Part shown: positions 8,355 to 15,479 of the stretch, piece after piece
Position numbering within the stretch: the stretch's first letter is position 1
How the letters are laid out: each line of letters opens with the position of its first letter
Assembly (NCBI GenBank): GCA_025351525.1
Contig: JANXVV010000167.1
Location: forward strand, 1 to 19,955
Origin: Humisphaera sp.
GTDB taxonomy: Bacteria; Planctomycetota; Phycisphaerae; Tepidisphaerales; Tepidisphaeraceae
DNA: 19,955 nucleotides
Direction of reading: 5' to 3'
Program-made: the position numbers and the translations under genes
Notes under the pieces: generated by a model
What the model was told of the DNA's origin: nothing
Databases searched by the model: none
What the model saw: the letters and a program-made list of their open reading frames with translations, nothing else

Positions 8355-9577
8355 ATGACATCGAACCACTTCCGCCCGATTTCATCCGCATTCGCAGAAT
8401 CGCTCTGCCAACCGGTGTTGTCGCACTGGCACTTTGCGGATTAGGTTGGATGTTCAGCGCGCAGGCTTTCTACCGGGCCTACCTCTTCGCCTGGCTGTTC
8501 TACCTTGGCATCACGCTCGGTTCGATGGCCTGGGTGATGATTCACCATCTGGTGGGCGGTGGTTGGGGGCGAGCCATCCAACGCATCGCCGAGGCCGCGT
8601 CATTGAACCTACCATTGCTTCTTTTGCTTTTTATGCCCATTCTCTTCGGAGTTCATGCGATCTATCCCTGGGCCGATCCACTTCGAGTCGCCCACGATGC
8701 GATCTTGCGGCATAAGGCCCCCTACCTCAACCTGGGCTTCTGGACGGTGCGGCTATTCGTTTACTTTTTGATTTGGATCGGTCTCAGTGCCTGGCTCGCA
8801 AAAGCTTCTCGTCAATACGACACAACCCGCAGTACTTCCATTAGCTTGTGGATGCGGAGGGCAAGTGCCGGCGGTCTGGTCCTGTATGTCTTAACGATGT
8901 CCCTCGCCGGTGTGGACTGGATCATGTCGCGGGAGCCACACTACTATTCGACGATCTTCGGATTTATCTTGGTTGTCGGTCACGCATTGTCTGCGTTGTT
9001 GGTGCTCATCATTGTCCTTACGTTTTTGATCGGCCGTGAACCGCTTCGATCCTATGTCACACTGGCGCACTACAATGATCTTGGCAATCTTCTTCTGACG
9101 TGTGTCATCCTCTGGGCTTATGTCGCCTTTGCACAATATCTCATCACTTGGAGCGGAACGATCCGGGAGGAAGTGAAATGGTATTATCTGCGCTCGAAAG
9201 GCATCTACGGCTTTCTGGCCGCGATGATGATCCTGTTGCATTTTTTCGTTCCTTTTCTGTTACTACTAATCAAGGATGTTAAACGCCGTCCGGTATGGCT
9301 CGCATGGATCTGCACCGGACTGCTGTTCATGCGATTGATCGACCTCTATTGGATGGTCGTTCCGACAGGTGAACCGATCACCACCCTCAATCGACTGTGG
9401 CTCAACATCGCCGCCCCCATAGGCATCGGCGGGGTTTGGCTTTCATCGTTCATCTGGCACCTGGCACGCCGCCCACTTTTGGCTGTATCGGAACACGCAG
9501 AGCCTTCGACTGCCATGGAGAACAAACAAGACCCGGAGACTGGACCGCATGGAGAACGCCACGCCCATCCCGCATGA
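8351..9577 (+). CDS. actF: Alternative Complex III subunit ActF, NrfD-like quinol-binding membrane protein
   Basis: ActF is the second NrfD-like polytopic subunit of ACIII, homologous in fold to ActC. The 408-residue product has about ten hydrophobic segments; recognisable blocks include YLGITLGSMAWVMIHHLVGG, LAGVDWIMSREPHYYSTIFG, and LTCVILWAYVAFAQYLITWS. The tail is polar and His/Glu rich. It overlaps the actE stop by four bases, and its 3' end overlaps the next small gene by 29 bases. Nothing looks broken, and the length is usual for the family. Confidence 0.95.
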   Translation: MNDIEPLPPDFIRIRRIALPTGVVALALCGLGWMFSAQAFYRAYLFAWLFYLGITLGSMAWVMIHHLVGGGWGRAIQRIAEAASLNLPLLLLLFMPILFGVHAIYPWADPLRVAHDAILRHKAPYLNLGFWTVRLFVYFLIWIGLSAWLAKASRQYDTTRSTSISLWMRRASAGGLVLYVLTMSLAGVDWIMSREPHYYSTIFGFILVVGHALSALLVLIIVLTFLIGREPLRSYVTLAHYNDLGNLLLTCVILWAYVAFAQYLITWSGTIREEVKWYYLRSKGIYGFLAAMMILLHFFVPFLLLLIKDVKRRPVWLAWICTGLLFMRLIDLYWMVVPTGEPITTLNRLWLNIAAPIGIGGVWLSSFIWHLARRPLLAVSEHAEPSTAMENKQDPETGPHGERHAHPA

Positions 9578-10016
9578 TGACCGTCTGCCGTCATCGGACG
9601 TGCAAGGCATTCATCGAGGCCATGAGACCTCCGATGCCAAGCTGCGCCCCATCGTGATTTTCACAGTGGTTATGTTCGGCGTCGTCGCGATCATCCAACT
9701 GGCCGTCTGGGGCTTGATGCGGGCATTCGAGCATGGCAACGAGAAGTCTGACCCGACCGCTTCCCCTTTCGTAGGCTCGCGCACTCCGCCCACCGTGACA
9801 CCCATGCAGCCTTCGATCGGTCATCCCAATCAACCTTACGAAGACATGAATGTCCTCCGCGAACGGTGGAACAGGGAATTGACGAGCTACGGCCCGGTTC
9901 CCGGACACCCGGAACTTGTTCGTATCCCCCTCCAGGAAGCCATGAACAGGATCGTTCTTCATGGACTGTCGACGCCAAGCTCACGGCCGACTACTTTGCC
10001 GGGAGGCTTGCCATGA
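9549..10016 (+). CDS. Small single-span membrane protein of the ACIII-caa3 operon, function unknown
   Basis: The 155-residue product has a polar N-terminal region of about 33 residues, one membrane helix at about 34-57, then a Pro/Thr-rich linker. A C-terminal block follows: YEDMNVLRERWNRELTSYGP, then VRIPLQEAMNRIVLHGL. From memory, short proteins with a 'SYG...VRIP...AM' block occur at this spot in other ACIII-caa3 operons, so an assembly or bridging role is plausible but unproven. GGAG at 9535-9538 precedes the ATG by ten bases. The gene overlaps actF by 29 bases and the SCO gene by four (ATGA). The last residues, TPSSRPTTLPGGLP, look low-complexity. Confidence 0.85.
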   Translation: MENATPIPHDDRLPSSDVQGIHRGHETSDAKLRPIVIFTVVMFGVVAIIQLAVWGLMRAFEHGNEKSDPTASPFVGSRTPPTVTPMQPSIGHPNQPYEDMNVLRERWNRELTSYGPVPGHPELVRIPLQEAMNRIVLHGLSTPSSRPTTLPGGLP

Positions 10017-11026
10017 TGAACAACGTTGTCCGGTTTTATCTTTCGACGCTCGGGATTGGTGTTGAAGGACGTTCGTCCTCGACCGCCGAAACAGCGGCAG
10101 GGGACCGCCGCCCTCCAGGCGCCTCTTTTCATTCGTCGCTTGTGCGACGCAGCGGCATGACGACTCAGGATACCGGGCCGAACAGGACCGGCGTGACTGT
10201 TTGCTCCGTTTTCATGCTGCTTTCCATGGTGGTTTTCGCGATCGACACCCATGCCGAGCCACGGCTCGATCTATTGAAGCGGGTCGGCATCGACCAGCAT
10301 CTGAACGCGCAGATTTCTCCCGATTTGATCTTCCACGATGAAGCCGGGCGAGACGTCCGCTTGGGAGACTACTTCGGCCATCGGCCAATGATCCTCTCAC
10401 TGGTCTACTACGGTTGCCCACAACTTTGCACGACGGTTTTAAATGAGTTGAGTGTCAGTCTGAATGTTTTACCCACCAGTGTCGGCGAGCAGTTCGACAT
10501 TCTCACCATCAGCTTCGATCCTGCCGAAACGCCGAGCCTCGCAGCGAAGAAGAAGGCGGAGTACCTTCGCACATATCGCCGCCCGATGGGGCCACAGGGC
10601 TGGCATTTCCTCACCGGGGATGCGGCTGCGATCCGGCAACTCACGCAAACCGTCGGCTTCAGGTACCTTCCCGATCCGCTGTTCCCCGGCCAATTCATCC
10701 ATGCCGGCGGGCTGGTGATACTGACTCCCTCCGGCAAAGTCTCACGCTATTTTTTCGGAATCAATTACGCGCCGAAGGATCTTCGCCTGGCACTGGCGGA
10801 GGCGAAGGAGGAAAAAGCCGGAACACTCAGCGATGCCATCCTGCTTTTTTGCTTCCACTACGATCCGTACAGCGGAAAATATACGTTGGCGATTTTGAAT
10901 TTCTTGAAGGCTGGCGCGGTGTTGACGTTGCTCGGCCTCGGCACATTTTGGGTGCGTAGTATTCGTTCGGAGCGACAGAGAAATAGCATTGTTCGACCAG
11001 CATTGCTAGGACTCGATTCGGTTTAA
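10013..11026 (+). CDS. SCO1/SenC-type copper chaperone for CuA
   Basis: SCO proteins deliver copper to the CuA centre of oxidase subunit II and are thioredoxin-folded and membrane-bound. The CPQLC copper/thiol motif is at residues 135-139 (YYGCPQLCTT), and the third ligand is His230 in FIHAGGL. A hydrophobic segment near residues 60-75 (CSVFMLLSMVVFAI) is the N-terminal anchor or signal, and a second one near the C-terminus (AGAVLTLLGLGTFWV) is an extra helix seen in some relatives. The ATG at 10013 has GGGAGG six bases upstream and overlaps the previous stop. Using it adds 48 residues before the ATG at 10157, partly encoded by a dispersed repeat (10067-10125). The ATG at 10157 gives a more normal N-terminus but lacks a ribosome site. 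Confidence 0.9.
   Translation: MMNNVVRFYLSTLGIGVEGRSSSTAETAAGDRRPPGASFHSSLVRRSGMTTQDTGPNRTGVTVCSVFMLLSMVVFAIDTHAEPRLDLLKRVGIDQHLNAQISPDLIFHDEAGRDVRLGDYFGHRPMILSLVYYGCPQLCTTVLNELSVSLNVLPTSVGEQFDILTISFDPAETPSLAAKKKAEYLRTYRRPMGPQGWHFLTGDAAAIRQLTQTVGFRYLPDPLFPGQFIHAGGLVILTPSGKVSRYFFGINYAPKDLRLALAEAKEEKAGTLSDAILLFCFHYDPYSGKYTLAILNFLKAGAVLTLLGLGTFWVRSIRSERQRNSIVRPALLGLDSV
10067..10125. repeat. GCGGCAGGGGAC-type repeat, copy B, inside the SCO 5' region
   Basis: The core at 10094-10118 is the partner of 1532-1556 (23 of 25 identical), again with TCGACCGC just upstream. It falls between the well-placed SCO start at 10013 and the hydrophobic anchor, and is read in frame without a stop, giving residues such as AETAAGDRRPPGA that look unlike an export signal. 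Confidence 0.65.
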
Positions 11027-11037
11027 CGAGATTCGGC

Positions 11038-12087
11038 ATGGACACCAGTTTCCGGCTACTCCCTCAGCAAGCCTCCGACCACGCCGCCAGCGTGGATCAT
11101 CTGACATTGGCGATGCTGTTCGTGTCGGTCTTTTTCACCGTGCTGATTGCGACCTTAATCATCTACTTCGCCATCCGCTACCGTCGTCGTCCCGCAAGTC
11201 CATCCGCGTTGAAGGAGGCACCGAAGTCAGGCGCGAAGCACGGAGCGCTGGTGCTGGAAGTCACCTGGACGGTCATTCCACTCATCATGGTAGCGGTCAT
11301 GTTTTTGGCCGGGGCGCGGGTGTTTGTCCGTTCGCAGCAACCGCCTGTTGACGCAATGACCTTCAATGTCGTCGGCAAGCAATGGATGTGGTTGCTGCAA
11401 CATCCGACCGGCGTTCGCGAAACAAATGCCCTGCACGTCCCCGCCGGCAAGCTGATTCGTCTGCTGATGATATCAGAAGATGTGATTCACGATTTCGGGC
11501 TCCCTGCTTTCCGGATGAAGCAGGATGTGTTGCCGGGCCGGTATACCAGTGAATGGTTCGAGCCTACCGTCCCCGGTGAATATCACCTTTTCTGTGATCA
11601 GTATTGCGGTTCGGAACATTCGAAGATGGTCGGCACCATTTTCGTGATGGAACCGGCCCAATATCGTCAGTGGGTCGAAGGCCGTCCCGCCGATGTGCCG
11701 CCCCGCGTGGCAGGGGAGAAGTTGTTTGCCCAGTACGGTTGCGTCACCTGTCATGCCGCACGGGGCCCGACAATGGCGGGGTTGTATGGCCGCACTGTCG
11801 ATCTTGAAGGCGGCGGCACAGTCATCGCCGATGAGAACTATCTTCGAGAATCGATCCTGTATCCCTCCGCTAAAATCACCCGAGGATATCCACCGATCAT
11901 GCCGAGTTTTAGGGGTCAACTGACGGAGGAGCAGGTGATGGATCTGGTGATCTACATCAAGTCATTGGCCGGTGCGACGACGGAGCCTTACCAGTTGCAG
12001 AACTTGGGCCCGGCAACGCAACCCCACCGGGCCATACCCGGCCCCGGCCCATCTCAACCTACGCAGTTGCCGAAGGGACAACCCTAA
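11038..12087 (+). CDS. coxB: Cytochrome c oxidase subunit II with fused cytochrome c (caa3 type)
   Basis: Subunit II accepts electrons and passes them through CuA to subunit I. The 349-residue product has two N-terminal membrane helices (about 22-45 and 73-95), then a cupredoxin domain with the CuA ligands His151, Cys186, Cys190 (CDQYC), His194 and Met197. A cytochrome c domain is fused at the C-terminus: CVTCH at 235-239 and Met288 in PIMPSF as axial ligand, so no separate cytochrome c is required between ACIII and the oxidase. The last 35 or so residues are Pro/Gln rich and probably disordered. It starts 11 bases after the SCO gene. A 154-base gap with a paired inverted repeat separates it from coxA. 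Confidence 0.97.
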   Translation: MDTSFRLLPQQASDHAASVDHLTLAMLFVSVFFTVLIATLIIYFAIRYRRRPASPSALKEAPKSGAKHGALVLEVTWTVIPLIMVAVMFLAGARVFVRSQQPPVDAMTFNVVGKQWMWLLQHPTGVRETNALHVPAGKLIRLLMISEDVIHDFGLPAFRMKQDVLPGRYTSEWFEPTVPGEYHLFCDQYCGSEHSKMVGTIFVMEPAQYRQWVEGRPADVPPRVAGEKLFAQYGCVTCHAARGPTMAGLYGRTVDLEGGGTVIADENYLRESILYPSAKITRGYPPIMPSFRGQLTEEQVMDLVIYIKSLAGATTEPYQLQNLGPATQPHRAIPGPGPSQPTQLPKGQP

Positions 12088-12115
12088 TGGTTCGACACTG
12101 TGTTAAAATTGATTC

Positions 12116-12225
12116 GTGGCACGGGCTTCCAGCCCGTGTTAGCGGTGAAGTGCGATCGAGGATTTGTGATTGCAAATCAGTTTTTGATATTCGTACCGCA
12201 AACACGGGCTGGATGCCCGTGCCAC
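12116..12225. repeat. Paired inverted hairpin repeat between coxB and coxA (REPIN-like)
   Basis: Arms 12116-12140 and 12201-12225 are inverted copies, 24 of 25 identical, around a 60-base spacer. Each arm is itself a hairpin: CACGGGCT, TCC, AGCCCGTG at 12120-12138. The spacer holds another small stem (GATTTG/CAAATC at 12161-12178) and shares GGTGAAGTGC and TTTGATATTCGT with the actA-actB gap. This nested design resembles REPIN/BIME elements. On the transcript the arms could form one long stem separating coxB from coxA. Confidence 0.8.
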
Positions 12226-12241
12226 AACGAGGTTCAACACG

Positions 12242-13924
12242 ATGAGTTCGATTCCCTACTATCCCGCCGCCGAGCGCCCGCAGACGTATTTGAACTGGAG
12301 TTACCGCGTCAAGTCGTGGCTATTCACCCGCGATCACAAACGGATAGCCATCCTCTACATGCTGTCGATCACCCTGTTCTTTTTCATCGGTGGGGCGGCG
12401 GCGGTCGTGATGCGGCTTCACTTGCTCACCCCGGATGGCACCCTCGTTCAGGCGGATACCTACAATCGCCTGTTCACGCTTCATGGCGTGGTTATGGTCT
12501 TCTTTTTCCTCATCCCCTCCATCCCCGCCGTACTCGGTAATTTCCTCATTCCGCTCATGATCGGGGCCAAGGATCTTGCCTTTCCCCGGCTCAATCTCGC
12601 GAGTTGGTATTTCTATATGGTCGGCGGGCTCTGTGCCGTGATTGCATTGGTTGCCGGGGGCGTCGATACGGGCTGGACCTTCTACACGCCATACTCCAGC
12701 ATCTATTCCAACACCAATGTCGTGTGGGCCATCGCCGGTATTTTCCTGGCGGGGTTCTCCTCGATTTTCACGGGGCTTAATTTCATTGTCACCATGCACA
12801 AGATGCGTGCGCCGGGCATGACTTGGTTCAAAATGCCGCTCTTCTGCTGGTCGCACTACGCCACCAGCATCATCCAGGTGTTGGCGACGCCGGTTGTTGC
12901 AATCACCCTGGTTCTGGTCATCATCGAGCGCGTCTTTCATGCGGGTATTTTCGATCCGTCGCTCGGGGGTGATCCGGTGCTGTTCCAGCATATGTTCTGG
13001 TTCTACTCCCACCCCGCCGTTTATATCATGGTGCTTCCCGGAATGGCCGTGGTCAGTGAGATCATTCCCTGCTTCGCCCGCAAACCGATCTTTGGTTACT
13101 CCTTTATCGCGTTTTCATCGGTGGCGATCGCGGTCTTTGGGTTTCTCGTCTGGGGCCACCACATGTTCGTCTCCGGCGAGTCTATGTACTCGGCCCTGAT
13201 CTTCTCGGCACTCAGCTTTTCCGTCGCGATTCCCTCGGCGGTCAAAGTGTTCAACTGGACCGCCACCCTCTACAAGGGCAGCATCTCCAGCGCAACTCCC
13301 ATGCTGTACGCCCTGGGATTCATCGGTCTGTTCACGATGGGCGGTCTGACCGGGTTGTTTCTGGCTACGCTCGGGATCGATGTCCATGTCCACGATACTT
13401 ACTTCATCATCGCTCATTTCCACTACATCATGGTGGGAGGCGCGGTGATGGCCTATCTCGGTGGGCTGCACTTCTGGTGGCCGAAGATCACCGGGCGCAT
13501 GTACCCGGAATTCATGGGAAAGATCAGTGCGTTCATCATATTCCTGGGTTTCAATCTGACTTTCTTTCCACAGTTTCTCTTGGGCTACCTTGGGATGCCT
13601 CGGCGATACCATTCCTATCCACCCGAGATGCAGGTGCTGAATGTGCTGAGTTCCGCCGGGGCCTCCATCCTTGCCGTCGGATATCTTTTGCCGCTCGGCT
13701 ACTTCATCTGGTCGCTGCGGTACGGCAAGATCGCGCCCACCAATCCCTACCTGGCCACCGGTTTGGAATGGCAGACGACGAGTCCGCCACCCCCGGAAAA
13801 TTTCGACGTGCCGCCGATCGTGACCGAAGGCCCCTATCGCTACGATTTGATGGTTTCGCAACTCGGTACGCCGTTGATTGCTGAAGGTGCCCGGATTCAG
13901 ACGACAGGGAGCGCCGTGAAATGA
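12242..13924 (+). CDS. coxA: Cytochrome c oxidase subunit I, A2-type haem-copper oxidase
   Basis: Subunit I reduces oxygen to water and pumps protons. The 560-residue product has about 12 membrane helices and all metal ligands: His81 (low-spin haem), His257, His306 and His307 (CuB), His392 (haem a3) and His394 (low-spin haem). Tyr261 is the residue normally cross-linked to His257. Helix VI reads YSHPAVY at 255-261: the Glu of the usual HPEVY motif is Ala, and Tyr-Ser precedes the His. This is the mark of the A2 subfamily known from caa3 oxidases of Thermus and Rhodothermus. GAGG at 12229-12232 precedes the start by nine bases. The stop overlaps the coxC start (ATGA). Confidence 0.98.
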   Translation: MSSIPYYPAAERPQTYLNWSYRVKSWLFTRDHKRIAILYMLSITLFFFIGGAAAVVMRLHLLTPDGTLVQADTYNRLFTLHGVVMVFFFLIPSIPAVLGNFLIPLMIGAKDLAFPRLNLASWYFYMVGGLCAVIALVAGGVDTGWTFYTPYSSIYSNTNVVWAIAGIFLAGFSSIFTGLNFIVTMHKMRAPGMTWFKMPLFCWSHYATSIIQVLATPVVAITLVLVIIERVFHAGIFDPSLGGDPVLFQHMFWFYSHPAVYIMVLPGMAVVSEIIPCFARKPIFGYSFIAFSSVAIAVFGFLVWGHHMFVSGESMYSALIFSALSFSVAIPSAVKVFNWTATLYKGSISSATPMLYALGFIGLFTMGGLTGLFLATLGIDVHVHDTYFIIAHFHYIMVGGAVMAYLGGLHFWWPKITGRMYPEFMGKISAFIIFLGFNLTFFPQFLLGYLGMPRRYHSYPPEMQVLNVLSSAGASILAVGYLLPLGYFIWSLRYGKIAPTNPYLATGLEWQTTSPPPPENFDVPPIVTEGPYRYDLMVSQLGTPLIAEGARIQTTGSAVK

Positions 13925-14610
13925 CTGAATTGGCAACGGATCTTCATCCGAACAAGGCGTTGGCACATCACTTCACGGATATGCCGCAGCAGCGCGAGGC
14001 GGTTACGCTCGGAATGTGGCTGTTTCTCGCCACGGAAGTCATGCTCTTTGGGGCGATTTTTCTGGCGTACACGGTCTATCGCCACCAGTATTTCGACTCT
14101 TTTCGCGCCGCCGGCGGCCATCTGTTCGTGTCCTTTGGGACAATCAATACCTGTGTGCTGCTCACCAGTAGTTTGATGATGGCGCTGGCGGTTCACGCCG
14201 CACATCAGGGCGACTCGAAGAAAATCGTCCGCTATGTTCTGCTGACGATTCTGTTCGGAGCGATTTTTCTCGGCATCAAAATGACCGAGTATGTCATCGA
14301 CACGCGAGAAGGTTTGGTGCCGTTGAATGGCTGGTGGAAGGCACAGTCCCCCGACCTGCGGGTTGATCGCGAGATGCGGTTGTTCTTCGTATTTTATTTC
14401 ACCATGACTCTTCTTCATGCGATTCATATGACAATCGGCATGGCGATTCTGGCGGTCATTGCCTGGTTTGCCCACCGCAAGCGTTTTTCGGCGGAGGACT
14501 ATAATCCTGTCGATGTCACTGGGTTGTACTGGCACTTCGTCGACATCGTCTGGGTGTTTCTTTTTCCCGCACTCTACCTCGTACATCCCGAGATGCACCT
14601 CTTCAAATAA
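13921..14610 (+). CDS. coxC: Cytochrome c oxidase subunit III
   Basis: Subunit III is a haem-free membrane subunit that stabilises subunit I and its proton uptake. The 229-residue product is mostly hydrophobic with five or more helices. Family blocks include LGMWLFLATEVMLFGAIFLA, the FTMTLLHAIHMTIGM stretch, and the C-terminal block GLYWHFVDIVWVFLFPALYL, the usual WHFVDVVW signature. It overlaps coxA by four bases and precedes coxD by eight, consistent with one transcript. Confidence 0.96.
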   Translation: MTELATDLHPNKALAHHFTDMPQQREAVTLGMWLFLATEVMLFGAIFLAYTVYRHQYFDSFRAAGGHLFVSFGTINTCVLLTSSLMMALAVHAAHQGDSKKIVRYVLLTILFGAIFLGIKMTEYVIDTREGLVPLNGWWKAQSPDLRVDREMRLFFVFYFTMTLLHAIHMTIGMAILAVIAWFAHRKRFSAEDYNPVDVTGLYWHFVDIVWVFLFPALYLVHPEMHLFK

Positions 14611-14618
14611 AGGTCAAC

Positions 14619-14972
14619 ATGTCGAGCCAAGCCAACCCGGTGAAGGTCTACATTCGCGTGTTCATCGCGCTGCTGGTGCTGCTGTTTCTGACCGTGGCGT
14701 TGGCGTTCGTGCCAACCCGCCATGAGACGGCGCGAAATCTGTTGACGACGATTGGCTTTACCATCGCCGGCACGAAAGCGGTGCTCATCATCCTCTGGTT
14801 TATGCACGTGAAAGCCGGCACTCGCCTCACCTGGATATTCGCGGCTTCCGCATTCGTGTGGTTGCTCATCCTGTTCGCACTGACGATGAACGATTACATG
14901 ACTCGAAAGGAAATCGCGAATGTCTATCGAGTTCCGACGGTCCGCGCGGGTTCGATGAACGACGCGCGTTGA
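14619..14972 (+). CDS. coxD: Cytochrome c oxidase subunit IV, bacterial small subunit
   Basis: This is the small accessory subunit of bacterial aa3/caa3 oxidases. The 117-residue product has three membrane helices at about 10-30, 42-62 and 69-88 and carries the family block KAVLIILWFMHVK. A polar tail of about 25 residues follows. It starts eight bases after coxC. It is the last gene of the respiratory operon: the IS630-like remnant begins at a TA four bases past its stop, so any native terminator immediately downstream has been displaced or lost. Confidence 0.92.
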   Translation: MSSQANPVKVYIRVFIALLVLLFLTVALAFVPTRHETARNLLTTIGFTIAGTKAVLIILWFMHVKAGTRLTWIFAASAFVWLLILFALTMNDYMTRKEIANVYRVPTVRAGSMNDAR

Positions 14973-14976
14973 GTTA

Positions 14977-15470
14977 TACTCTGTCCGTTCTGTTTTGATC
15001 TAATCCCGCCTCATCGATTTCGGCTGAGAATGGCGAAAAGAAAGAGAGGTGCCTTCGAGGAAGACCACTCCGCTTCGAGAGTGTCATTGTCGAGGACGCA
15101 CAGATGCGACGAATTGAATTTTCTTCGGACGAGTTGAGGGAGATCGAACGGGATTGTTACGAACACGCGGAAGCGGCGGTGCGGACGTACCACTGGAAGG
15201 CGCCCGTCAGCGCGCCGACCCCGCACCGGAATCTCCCGGCGAAGGAGGCCGTCGTACTCACCCAACCTGAATCTGATGGAGCGGCGTTCGAAGTTCGCGA
15301 AGAAAGCCGTGTTAAATTGGCGGCACCAGCAATGCTTCGGCGACTTTCAGCAGGCGATCGACAAGTGCCTCGACGAACTGGGTACCACGCATCGCTCAAA
15401 GATCGACAGCTTGATGACCCTCAATTTTCAGACGTTTGGAAATGGATCAATGCCATGAAGGTGAGGTATA
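14977..15470 (+). mobile_element. Decayed IS630-like insertion sequence
   Basis: The left end is defined by the 65-base match (14977-15041) to the reverse complement of 1149-1213, ending at a TA at 14977-14978. A transposase remnant follows. The right end is uncertain: the reverse complement of 15444-15470 starts TATAC and keeps TTGATC near the same spacing as the left end, which is only weak support. At about 0.5 kb it is roughly half the length of an intact IS630. It fills almost the whole gap between coxD and the Nif3-family gene. Confidence 0.75.
15104..15458 (+). pseudogene. IS630-family transposase, internally deleted and frameshifted
   Basis: The frame starting at 15104 begins MRRIEFSSDELREIERDCYE, a typical planctomycete-style IS630 N-terminus, but after about 30 residues it stops resembling a transposase. 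In another frame, 15255-15440 encodes YSPNLNLMERRSKFAKKAVL followed by FQQAIDKCLDEL and SLMTLNFQTF, which is the C-terminal end of the DDE domain; the Glu in NLME is the third catalytic acid. The helix-turn-helix and the first two catalytic Asp residues are missing, so over half the protein has been deleted and the two ends are out of frame. It cannot be active. The first frame runs on to 15502, over the next gene's start. Confidence 0.82.
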
Positions 15471-15479
15471 TTCCGCACC

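Noticed and set aside
9866..10012. Upstream extension of the SCO gene to 9866
   Set aside because: It would overlap the preceding gene by about 150 bases and has no family resemblance; the ATG at 10013 has a good ribosome site.
12100..12540. Open frame overlapping the coxB-coxA gap and the coxA start
   Set aside because: It is built from the inverted repeat and an out-of-frame reading of coxA, with no start signal.
1149..15041. Reading the operon as the cargo of an active composite transposon
   Set aside because: Only one end of each IS is seen, the right copy is inactivated, and the left copy is split by the intron. IS630 elements rarely form composites. Recorded as inverted ends only.
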